Part shown: positions 1 to 4,954 of the stretch, in pieces
Numbering within the stretch: position 1 is the first letter of the stretch
Layout of the letters: every line of letters starts with the position of its first letter
Assembly (NCBI GenBank): GCA_003542275.1
Contig: DPKY01000162.1
Coordinates: 1-8,410, forward strand
Length of the DNA stretch: 8,410 nucleotides
From: Methylococcaceae bacterium
Lineage (GTDB): Bacteria > Pseudomonadota > Gammaproteobacteria > Methylococcales > Methylomonadaceae
Direction of reading: 5' to 3'
Made by a program: the position numbers and the translations under genes
Notes under the pieces: generated by a model
What the model saw: the letters and a program-made list of their open reading frames with translations, nothing else
The model's database searches: none
Told to the model about the DNA's origin: nothing

Positions 1-258
1 GCACTATTGCATTTGAACTTGATTGGTGATATGCGTGATGCGATGCTCGAATCCGGTTTTATTGACGTGCAAACCTTATTTTTCCCGCAATGTATTTATC
101 CTTCGGGATGGTGGAGTGCAACGATGGCAAGTAAATCTACCTTCGTATTTAGAGAAAATGATTGCGCATATAAATCATTTGATACACAGTATTATAATGT
201 TGATATTCACCATGCCGCGATGGCCCAACCCGAATTTTTTAAAAAAGCGCTTAGTTAA
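1..258 (+). CDS. speE: Spermidine synthase (polyamine aminopropyltransferase), C-terminal part
   Basis: The reading frame is open from the first base and ends at TAA 256-258, so only the last 85 codons are present and the start lies upstream of the window. Spermidine synthase transfers an aminopropyl group from decarboxylated S-adenosylmethionine to putrescine in the cytoplasm. The fragment has the family's C-terminal signatures. A YPSGWWSATMASK stretch corresponds to the conserved YPxGxWSxxxASK segment, and the end (YYNVDIHHAAMAQPEF) corresponds to the terminal YYNxxIHxAAFALPxF of SpeE. The catalytic Asp and the SAM-binding motifs would lie in the missing N-terminal part and cannot be checked. 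A sixA-like gene follows after 25 bp on the same strand, so the two may be co-transcribed. Family assignment is strong; polyamine specificity cannot be judged from this fragment. Confidence 0.85.
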   Translation, partial: ALLHLNLIGDMRDAMLESGFIDVQTLFFPQCIYPSGWWSATMASKSTFVFRENDCAYKSFDTQYYNVDIHHAAMAQPEFFKKALS

Positions 259-283
259 ATTTTTTAATTTTAGTTGAGATAAA

Positions 284-820
284 ATGACACGAGAAAAAAC
301 AATACAAAAAGAATTATGGTTACTGCGTCATGCAAAATCTGACCGTCATGCAAAAGGAAAGGACATCAATCGTCCGCTAAAAAAGCGCGGCATACGCGAT
401 GCGACCAATATGGGGATTTGGCTGAAAAATCAGAAATTATTACCTGATGTGATTTTATGTTCACCGGCAAAAAGGGCATTTGATACGGCTAATCTTGTTT
501 TCAATGCAAACAAAGCAGAAAACGAAAATGACGCGATGATTGTACTAAACGAGGCGCTTTATGATAGTGACTTGGATACGTTAAAACATATCTTGTCTGG
601 ATATGAAGAAACAGTACACAAAATTGTATTAGTTGGCCACAATCCTGAATTAGAATTGTTTTTGCGCTCTTTACTCGGTCAAGGCGCACTACCAGAAAAT
701 GAAAAACTGTTTCCCACGTGTGCTCTGTTTCGTTTATCGCTAACGACCCGTTGGCGTGAGTTATCAGCACAACAGGCGACACTCATTTCCGTGACGTATC
801 CCAAAATGCTGTTAGATTAA
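284..820 (+). CDS. SixA-like phosphohistidine phosphatase (histidine phosphatase superfamily)
   Basis: This is a 178-residue cytoplasmic protein without a signal peptide, close to the usual length of SixA-type phosphatases. The catalytic LLRHAK motif (R15, H16, with H16 the expected phospho-acceptor) sits at the N-terminus. It is followed by an NRPLKKRGxxDA segment (residues 29-40), an SPAKRAFDTA segment giving the second Arg (R64), and the second catalytic His in LVGHNPEL (H119). E. coli SixA removes phosphate from phosphohistidine proteins, reported for ArcB and the nitrogen PTS protein; the substrate here is unknown. The ATG at 284 comes soon after the spermidine synthase stop. Its upstream sequence is only weakly Shine-Dalgarno-like (GAGAT about 5 nt away), which may mean translation is coupled. 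The GNAT gene follows after 28 bp. I am confident of the superfamily and less so of SixA orthology, so no symbol is given. Confidence 0.8.
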   Translation: MTREKTIQKELWLLRHAKSDRHAKGKDINRPLKKRGIRDATNMGIWLKNQKLLPDVILCSPAKRAFDTANLVFNANKAENENDAMIVLNEALYDSDLDTLKHILSGYEETVHKIVLVGHNPELELFLRSLLGQGALPENEKLFPTCALFRLSLTTRWRELSAQQATLISVTYPKMLLD

Positions 821-848
821 AAACAGTCGCGCTTAACTGAAATATGAC

Positions 849-1334
849 ATGATAAGTAGTAACACAATTTATTCTCCTATTACGTTTGAATCTTATACAA
901 TACGCCTTTTAGAGTTTGATGACGACACGATTACTCAAGCCGTAAATTTATTGTGCGCGAATTGCCCAAATGAATCAGCGCGTTATGATGATGAGCGTTT
1001 GCGTGGTGAAATAGAATGTCTTAACACGCGCCCTTTTTATAAGCTATTTTTTGGTGCGTATGATAGCGATAATTCGCTTGTTGCGGTGGGCGGTGTTAAA
1101 GCAGCCGATTGGGCATCGGATACCCATATTCTTTATACGATGGCCGTTGATAAAGCGCATCGCGGTAAAGGCTTGGGGACAAAATTAGAATGGATTCGCA
1201 TTCAATGGGTGCGTGAGCATTTTAATCATGGTCGATTTTTGGTGAGCACCAAACATAAAAAGCGTTTTGAACGCTGGGATTTTCACGTTATCAGTGAAAT
1301 CAATGGACGGCATCTTATGATGTTAACTTTTTAA
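849..1334 (+). CDS. GNAT-family N-acetyltransferase
   Basis: A 161-residue protein with a GNAT fold. The acetyl-CoA-binding motif A is visible as TMAVDKAHRGKGLGTKL, with the pyrophosphate-binding R/Q-x-x-G-x-G/A loop at HRGKGLG (residues 104-110). The preceding strand carries VAVGGVKAAD (residues 78-87), the usual beta-4 of the fold. The family transfers an acetyl group from acetyl-CoA to an amine; nothing in the sequence identifies the acceptor. The start ATG at 849 has no clear Shine-Dalgarno sequence, and an ATG 5 bp upstream (844) is out of frame and stops at once. The gene lies 28 bp after the SixA-like gene in the same direction and may be the last of that transcript. It converges on the PIN-like gene with only 7 bp between the two stop codons. 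The stop falls in the first unit of an 11-bp tandem repeat. Confidence 0.75.
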   Translation: MISSNTIYSPITFESYTIRLLEFDDDTITQAVNLLCANCPNESARYDDERLRGEIECLNTRPFYKLFFGAYDSDNSLVAVGGVKAADWASDTHILYTMAVDKAHRGKGLGTKLEWIRIQWVREHFNHGRFLVSTKHKKRFERWDFHVISEINGRHLMMLTF

Positions 1335-1354
1335 TGACTTTTTAATGACTTTTT
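1326..1354. repeat. 11-bp tandem repeat between two convergent genes
   Basis: The unit ACTTTTTAATG occurs perfectly at 1326-1336 and 1337-1347, followed by a third partial copy, ACTTTTT, at 1348-1354. The repeat contains the stop codon of the GNAT gene (1332-1334) and the stop codon of the opposing PIN-like gene (1342-1344). It looks like a small slippage duplication. A change of copy number would alter only the last residues of either protein. No stem-loop terminator is visible here, although the runs of T and A could assist termination. Confidence 0.8.
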
Positions 1355-1968
1355 ATTAGAGCTTGTTCTTGCAGGCGCTTGTCATGGTAGATCACGACGC
1401 CATGATTGATTGAAACAACGCCTTTTTTGACTAATTTTGTTAATATCTCATTGGGGTTGATGGTTTCTTTAAAAAAACGATCGATATTATTTAAGAGTGT
1501 TTTTGATTTAGTCGGCCGTGGCTCGTTTTTGCTTAGATAAGCGCAGTATTGTTGAAAAGGTTTGCGCGGTTTTATGGGGACGACCACCGATTTTAGCGCT
1601 AATGTTGGCTTAGTTGTTGCGATGCGTCTTGCGCTTCGTCCTTGAGAGACGAGTAAATCCACAACAAAATCCAAATCGGTATCATTAGAAATAATATCAT
1701 AATGCGTGTCGATAGGATTTTGCACGGCGAGCATTCCCGCCCAAAAAGCAATGCCAAAGTCGGCAGCATTTTTGAAGGTGCTAGGCATTTTTACAATTTT
1801 GAGTGAACCTGATGAAAAAGCCCGTGAAAGAGGTTCAATCCAATCAATGGGGATTTTGAAATCACTTCGTGCATAACAAATAATCACGCTGGCATAATCT
1901 GCCAAATCTTCCGTTAAATTTAGCAAGCGGTTAGGGCGATTTTCTATATCAAGTAGCAATACTTTCAT
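1342..1968 (-). CDS. PIN-like domain protein, predicted RNase, with C-terminal winged-helix-like segment
   Basis: A 208-residue soluble protein. The N-terminal half looks like a PIN/NYN-type nuclease: LLLDIEN (D7, E9, N10) after the first strand, KNAADFGIAFWAG (D70) on the central helix, and IISNDTDLDFVVDLL (D96, D98, D100) after a later strand. Together these acidic residues form the expected metal site of PIN-like RNases. The order resembles the PIN_7 (PF18475-type) proteins, in which motifs like NALDFxIAFYLG and SKDTGFD recur. The C-terminal third (about 150-196: RPTKSKTLLNNIDRFF, then NEILTKLVKKGVVSI) resembles the small winged-helix-like tail of those proteins. The ATG at 1968 is preceded by a GGGAAAA ribosome-site candidate about 6 nt away. 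A Pho box with a -10 (2016-2049, minus strand) lies about 40 nt upstream of the start, so induction by PhoB is likely. RNase activity is inferred from fold only and no target can be named. Confidence 0.7.
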   Translation of the reverse strand: MKVLLLDIENRPNRLLNLTEDLADYASVIICYARSDFKIPIDWIEPLSRAFSSGSLKIVKMPSTFKNAADFGIAFWAGMLAVQNPIDTHYDIISNDTDLDFVVDLLVSQGRSARRIATTKPTLALKSVVVPIKPRKPFQQYCAYLSKNEPRPTKSKTLLNNIDRFFKETINPNEILTKLVKKGVVSINHGVVIYHDKRLQEQALIKSH

Positions 1969-2015
1969 TTTTTATTTTCCCATTTATTTTGTATAGCGTG
2001 CAATCTTTGTTTTGT

Positions 2016-2049
2016 ATCATAGCGTTATTAGATGACAATTCGTTGACCA
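2016..2049 (-). promoter_or_regulatory. Pho box promoter facing the PIN-like gene
   Basis: Read on the minus strand, the half-sites TGGTCAA (2049-2043) and TTGTCAT (2038-2032) are separated by CGAA, giving the 11-bp period of a PhoB dimer site (consensus CTGTCAT-N4-CTGTCAT). Exactly 10 nt later comes TATGAT (2021-2016), a 5-of-6 match to the sigma-70 -10 hexamer. No separate -35 element is evident, as expected when PhoB replaces it. The predicted start of transcription is near 2009, giving a 5' leader of about 40 nt for the PIN-like gene. The geometry is the same as in the three plus-strand boxes of this region. PhoB control is inferred. Confidence 0.7.
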
Positions 2050-2053
2050 ATTT

Positions 2054-2074
2054 ATGGAAAAATGATGGAAAAAT
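2054..2074. repeat. Direct repeat with 11-bp period between two divergent Pho promoters
   Basis: ATGGAAAAAT occurs at 2054-2063 and again at 2065-2074, one base apart. It lies in the AT-rich spacer between the minus-strand Pho box (2032-2049) and the plus-strand Pho box (2107-2124). The 11-bp period matches that of the Pho boxes but the repeated sequence does not resemble the GTCA half-site. It may be a binding site for another protein, A-tract curvature, or chance in AT-rich DNA. Confidence 0.55.
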
Positions 2075-2106
2075 AAAAGCTAGGCATTAAAATAAAAAAA
2101 TAGGCG

Positions 2107-2140
2107 TTGACACAAAACCGTCACAATTTTTGAGTATCAT
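2107..2140 (+). promoter_or_regulatory. Pho box promoter upstream of a structured leader or small RNA
   Basis: Half-sites TTGACAC (2107-2113) and CCGTCAC (2118-2124) are separated by AAAA, matching the PhoB site consensus with an 11-bp period. After exactly 10 nt (2125-2134) comes TATCAT (2135-2140), a good -10 hexamer. TTGACA at 2107-2112 looks like a perfect -35, but it is 22 nt from this -10, too far for ordinary sigma-70 recognition, so a PhoB-activated promoter is the better reading. Predicted transcription start is near 2147. The nearest coding start downstream is at 2371, with an intrinsic terminator in between. Confidence 0.7.
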
Positions 2141-2146
2141 ATCGCT

Positions 2147-2257
2147 GTCGTTTTAATGTTTTCAAGCAACTTTCTAAATGTTTCAATTTTTAGGTTTCTC
2201 TCAAGACCTAATGACGCTACATAGCTCTCTTTGTGATTGCATCGAGAGCTTTTTTTT
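2147..2257 (+). ncRNA. Candidate PhoB-dependent small RNA or attenuated leader
   Basis: A predicted start about 7 nt after the -10 at 2135-2140 and an intrinsic terminator ending at 2257 define a transcript of about 110 nt. Inside it, TTAGGT (2190-2195) pairs with ACCTAA (2206-2211), extendable inward through a T-G and a T-A pair, leaving a loop containing CTCTC. The terminator hairpin (2223-2250) with eight T residues closes the RNA. A pyrimidine-rich loop above a stem followed by a terminator is a common small-RNA shape. The other reading is a 5' leader of the gene at 2371 in which read-through is regulated: loop CTCTC (2198-2202) can pair with GAGAG of the terminator's 3' arm (2244-2248). 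A 22-codon frame (2156-2224) runs through it but lacks a ribosome site. The transcript is inferred. Confidence 0.5.
2223..2257 (+). terminator. Intrinsic terminator between a Pho promoter and the gene at 2371
   Basis: AGCTCTC (2223-2229) pairs perfectly with GAGAGCT (2244-2250), with a 14-nt loop, followed by an unbroken run of T at 2250-2257. It lies about 75 nt after the predicted start of transcription and about 115 nt before the next start codon. It is therefore not the end of a protein gene, and ends either a small RNA or an attenuated leader. Confidence 0.75.
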
Positions 2258-2282
2258 GATTACCCAAATTTTAGGGGTGATC
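2258..2282 (+). other. Hairpin directly after the leader terminator
   Basis: GATTACCC (2258-2265) pairs with GGGTGATC (2275-2282), an 8-bp stem including one G-T wobble, around a 9-nt AT-rich loop. It starts at the base after the terminator's T run. In a read-through transcript it would be a third stem-loop of the 5' leader of the gene at 2371. It has no T run of its own, so it is not itself a terminator. The rest, to 2359, shows no clear feature beyond one weak promoter-like stretch. Confidence 0.5.
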
Positions 2283-2370
2283 ATCTGTTGCTTATCGCAT
2301 TGTTAAAATCGGTCATTTTTTTGTAAAGCGTTCAATTTGTTAACTACTGCACTGTGTATAGGAGAGTAAA

Positions 2371-2874
2371 ATGAAACAAAAAGCAATGAATCATGTCAAA
2401 ATTTTTGCCGTAGAAACGACTATTTCCTCATTTCATTCGTATATTATCTGTGCTGCGCAACGCATAAATGATAATGAAATTCGTGGAGAGAGCTTTTTGC
2501 TTTATATTAGCAAAGGCACAAAAGCCAGGCTCGTCGCAATGGAGATTGTGGTACCTCATCATGCTGAATTGACCTTTTTTTCTGATTTAGATGAAGCCTT
2601 TGTCATTGAGGAGTGTTTACACCAAGGAAAAATCAATTTGCTTGATATAAACAAAAATAAAATGAATTATGATTATCGACCTGCAATAAAAAGTATTTTT
2701 GAAGTAGATATGGCCTATTTTTTTCATGGCATTTTTGCGAATGAAAATGTGCGAAATAAACTAAAGCTCATTGGTGACATCACACAAATTGAAGAACTCA
2801 AACGCATTCAAATAGTCAATAATTATACGTATGCGAATTTTAAACCGATGGAAATTCCCCTTTACACAGCATAA
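2371..2874 (+). CDS. Hypothetical protein in the Pho-controlled region
   Basis: A 167-residue protein that I do not recognise. It has no signal peptide, membrane segment or known catalytic motif. It begins with a probable beta-strand region (VKIFAVETTISSFHSYIICAAQRI, residues 9-32, given here only as a location with mixed hydrophobic pattern). It has an acidic middle part around DLDEAFVIEEC (72-82) and a more helical end with DITQIEELKRIQIV (136-149). The composition is rich in Asn, Ile and Lys, and the gene is AT-rich like its surroundings. The start is well supported: AGGAG at 2360-2364 lies 6 nt before ATG 2371. The nearest strong promoter is the Pho box promoter at 2107-2140, separated from the gene by an intrinsic terminator, so expression would need read-through or a weak nearer promoter. 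Another Pho box begins 5 bp after the stop. A role in phosphate starvation is suggested by position only. Confidence 0.7.
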   Translation: MKQKAMNHVKIFAVETTISSFHSYIICAAQRINDNEIRGESFLLYISKGTKARLVAMEIVVPHHAELTFFSDLDEAFVIEECLHQGKINLLDINKNKMNYDYRPAIKSIFEVDMAYFFHGIFANENVRNKLKLIGDITQIEELKRIQIVNNYTYANFKPMEIPLYTA

Positions 2875-2879
2875 TAGAA

Positions 2880-2913
2880 AAGACATAAAATTGTCATATT
2901 TATACTGTATAAA
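2880..2913 (+). promoter_or_regulatory. Pho box promoter after the hypothetical gene
   Basis: Half-sites AAGACAT (2880-2886) and TTGTCAT (2891-2897) are separated by AAAA, giving the 11-bp PhoB period. The second half-site is a near-perfect match and the first is weaker. Exactly 10 nt later (2898-2907) comes TATAAA (2908-2913), a 5-of-6 match to the -10 hexamer. The predicted start is near 2920. No coding start follows before the terminator at 3024-3062, so the promoter appears to serve a short non-coding RNA rather than phoA, which has its own Pho boxes further on. Confidence 0.65.
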
Positions 2914-2919
2914 TCTCAC

Positions 2920-3062
2920 TGCACTTTGTCAATGAGTGTTGATTTAACGTCCTAAATAATTAAAATAGTTTGCGTTTTTTGGTGTTTTAGCATACATCAC
3001 CCCCTATGACTTGTATGACTCATAGCGCCCCGTGTGTATTTTTTTTCGCTGGGCGCTTTTTT
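2920..3062 (+). ncRNA. Candidate second PhoB-dependent small RNA
   Basis: Between the predicted start after TATAAA (2908-2913) and the terminator's T run (to 3062) lies a transcript of about 140 nt with no credible coding frame; the only ATG frame near its start, ATGAGT at 2933, is 7 codons long and lacks a ribosome site. Before the terminator, CATACA (2991-2996) can pair with TGTATG (3012-3017), exposing a loop with a run of five C (3000-3004). Alternatively CTATGA (3004-3009) can pair with TCATAG (3020-3025). C-rich loops are often the target-pairing regions of bacterial small RNAs that bind ribosome sites. I do not recognise it as any known family. It could instead be only the 3' untranslated region of the gene ending at 2874. 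Confidence 0.45.
3024..3062 (+). terminator. Intrinsic terminator upstream of phoA
   Basis: AGCGCCC (3024-3030) pairs with GGGCGCT (3051-3057), followed by T at 3057-3062. The loop is 20 nt and itself contains a run of eight T; the stem may continue past one mismatch through G-C and T-G pairs. It ends transcription from the unknown gene and from the Pho promoter at 2880-2913, isolating phoA from both. Confidence 0.7.
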
Positions 3063-3125
3063 ATTTCTGCATCCTTTTTATATCCCTATTTTATAAATGA
3101 GAATAGCCAGTTTTAAATGCTTAAA

Positions 3126-3181
3126 TTGTCACAAAATAGTCATCAATATGTCGCATAAATGTCATAATTAACCCTTAGTAT
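3126..3181 (+). promoter_or_regulatory. Double Pho box promoter of phoA
   Basis: Four half-sites lie in perfect 11-bp register, with the G of each GTC at 3128, 3139, 3150 and 3161: TTGTCAC, TAGTCAT, ATGTCGC and ATGTCAT. They make two adjacent PhoB dimer sites. After the last half-site (ending 3165) come 10 nt and then TAGTAT (3176-3181), a 4-of-6 match to a -10 hexamer. The spacing matches the E. coli phoA promoter as I recall it. Predicted transcription start is near 3188, leaving a leader of about 36 nt with an AAAGGT ribosome site (3211-3216). Phosphate-starvation control through PhoB is well supported by the site and by the gene it precedes. Confidence 0.8.
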
Positions 3182-3223
3182 TCTCATTTACACACCATCA
3201 TAAAAATCAAAAAGGTATCATTC

Positions 3224-4855
3224 ATGTACAATAAAGAATCAAAAATTACCTCAGGGGCGATGCTGGTTATTGGCTCACTCCTCAGTCTTTCAAATACAGC
3301 AAATGCAACGAATGCCGCTGATGTTGAAACCCCCAAATTTTGGATTGATGCAGGGCAAAAAAGCCTTACAGACGCAGACAATACCGTTAACAATAAGAAA
3401 ACCGCCAAAAATGTTATTTTATTTGTGGGGGATGGTATGGGGATTTCCACCATTACCGCTTCCAGAATTTTTGAAGGCCAACAAAAAGCAGGCAATCGTG
3501 GTGGTGAAGAGAATTCATTGAGTTTTGAACAATTCCCTCATGTAGCGCTATCAAAAACCTACAGCGTTAATCAGCAAACCTCTGATTCAGCGCCCACTAT
3601 GGCGGCGATGATGACAGGCGTCAAAACCAATGACGGTGAATTATCTGTTGGTGCAAGCGTTGTTCGCCAAGAAAAAGACGCAGCGGTGATTGATGCTAAT
3701 AAGACCATCACTTTGCTTGAGCAAGCAGAGTTGAAGGGGTTGTCAACAGGTATTGTTACTACAGCGCGTCTGACTCACGCCACGCCAGCGGCGTGTTATG
3801 CACATACTTCAGAGCGTAACTGGGAATCTGATGCAGATATACTCAAAGATGTACCAACGGGCGCAACAGTTAAAGATATCGCGTCACAGCTGGTAAATTT
3901 TAATGTTGGCAATGGATTAGAAGTGGCTTTAGGGGGCGGCCGCTCTTATTTTATGCCTAACACCATGGCTGACCCTGAAGATACAACAAAAAAAGGGTTG
4001 CGTAAAGACGGAGTAGATTTGACAGCACAGTGGCAGGCTAAGTATAAAAATTCTGCTTTTGTTTACGATAAAGCCGGCTGGGATAAGATTGATGTCAAAA
4101 ACACTGACCATCTGCTTGGACTTTTTGAAAGCACTAACCACATGGAATACGAAGCCGACCGCGCAAGAGATACCGGTGGCGAGCCTTCATTAACGGAGAT
4201 GACAGAGAAAGCGATCCAAATTTTATCAAAAAATAAAAAAGGGTATTTTCTCATGGTAGAAGGTGGGCGTATTGACCACGCACATCACGCGGGCAATGCT
4301 TACCGCGCATTAACTGAAACCGTTGAGTTATCCAATGCCGTGCGTAAAGCGGTTCAAATGACAGATAGCGCAGCAAACGACACCCTCATTATTGTCACGG
4401 CAGATCACAGCCACACTTTCACGATTGCGGGGTATCCACAACGCGGCAATCCGATTTTAGGCCTCGTGACCTCACCAGGTAAAACCACACCAGACCTTGC
4501 TGCTGACGGCAAGCCTTATGCCACACTAAGCTACGCGAATGGCGGGGGCTATCGTGGTGGCACGGTTGCCGCGCCAACGTCACGACCAACATTAACCGCA
4601 TCAGCGACTATTGCACCAACAACCAGTGTCCCTGCTTCAGCGGATTTAAGCATTTTAGATACCATGCACCCCAATTTCATGCAAGAGGCTGCTGTGCCAA
4701 TGGCTTATGGTGCTGAAACACACGCCGCTGAAGATGTTGGTATTTTTGCGAAAGGGCCAAGAGCGTATTTGTTCCACGGCGTGCAAGAGCAAAGCTATAT
4801 TTATCAAGTCATGGCTAAAGCGTTGGGCATTAAACCAACGGTTTATAGCAAATAG
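3224..4855 (+). CDS. phoA: Alkaline phosphatase, secreted (PhoA family)
   Basis: A 543-residue periplasmic phosphomonoesterase that releases inorganic phosphate from organic esters. The N-terminus is a signal peptide (Lys at 4 and 7, hydrophobic residues 12-22) with probable cleavage after ANA (residue 28). Catalytic features, with E. coli equivalents: D70 in FVGDGMG (D51); the phosphorylated Ser S122 in TSDSAPT (S102); H185 and T187 in LTHATPA (D153, T155); probably R198 (R166); E346, D351 and H355 in VEGGRIDHAHHAGNA (E322, D327, H331); D394 and H395 in TADHSH (D369, H370); and H500 near the end (H412). H185 and H352 replace the E. coli Asp153 and Lys328, as in mammalian and many bacterial enzymes, so it should differ from E. 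coli PhoA in metal and pH behaviour. A Thr/Pro/Ala-rich surface insertion lies at about 445-475. Four in-register Pho half-sites precede it and a terminator follows. Confidence 0.95.
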   Translation: MYNKESKITSGAMLVIGSLLSLSNTANATNAADVETPKFWIDAGQKSLTDADNTVNNKKTAKNVILFVGDGMGISTITASRIFEGQQKAGNRGGEENSLSFEQFPHVALSKTYSVNQQTSDSAPTMAAMMTGVKTNDGELSVGASVVRQEKDAAVIDANKTITLLEQAELKGLSTGIVTTARLTHATPAACYAHTSERNWESDADILKDVPTGATVKDIASQLVNFNVGNGLEVALGGGRSYFMPNTMADPEDTTKKGLRKDGVDLTAQWQAKYKNSAFVYDKAGWDKIDVKNTDHLLGLFESTNHMEYEADRARDTGGEPSLTEMTEKAIQILSKNKKGYFLMVEGGRIDHAHHAGNAYRALTETVELSNAVRKAVQMTDSAANDTLIIVTADHSHTFTIAGYPQRGNPILGLVTSPGKTTPDLAADGKPYATLSYANGGGYRGGTVAAPTSRPTLTASATIAPTTSVPASADLSILDTMHPNFMQEAAVPMAYGAETHAAEDVGIFAKGPRAYLFHGVQEQSYIYQVMAKALGIKPTVYSK

Positions 4856-4888
4856 TCTTTTATTAAAAAATTATTATTTTGTTTGTTT

Positions 4889-4919
4889 AAAGCGCACTTT
4901 ATTTGAGGTGCGCTTTTTT
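4889..4919 (+). terminator. Intrinsic terminator of phoA
   Basis: AAAGCGCAC (4889-4897) pairs perfectly with GTGCGCTTT (4908-4916), with a 10-nt loop and a T run at 4914-4919. It lies 34 bp after the phoA stop and 35 bp before the lipoprotein start codon. Because of the symmetric A and T runs it might also work on the opposite strand. Confidence 0.85.
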
Positions 4920-4954
4920 GTTTTAGTGAAGAGTGCAACAAAGGAAAACCTTGT

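Noticed and set aside
2054..2074. Repeat as the start of a CRISPR array
   Set aside because: Only two 10-bp copies one base apart, with no spacers and no cas genes.
2107..2129. TTGACA at 2107-2112 as a classical sigma-70 -35 box
   Set aside because: The only good -10 (TATCAT, 2135) is 22 nt away, and the hexamer at 17 nt (TTGAGT) is poor; the PhoB-type reading fits the spacing better.
2340..2360. TATA at 2357-2360 as a -10 box for the gene at 2371
   Set aside because: A start 6-7 nt further on would fall in or after the AGGAG ribosome site, and no -35 is correctly spaced.
2487..2494. AGAGAGCT in the unknown gene, complementary to the terminator's 5' arm (2223-2230), as a small-RNA target
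   Set aside because: Eight bases of a simple alternating sequence are too few to claim a target inside this window, and the site is within coding sequence far from the ribosome site.
3184..3495. Antisense reading frame of 103 codons over the start of phoA
   Set aside because: It lies opposite a clear signal peptide and catalytic domain, has no ribosome site and resembles no family.
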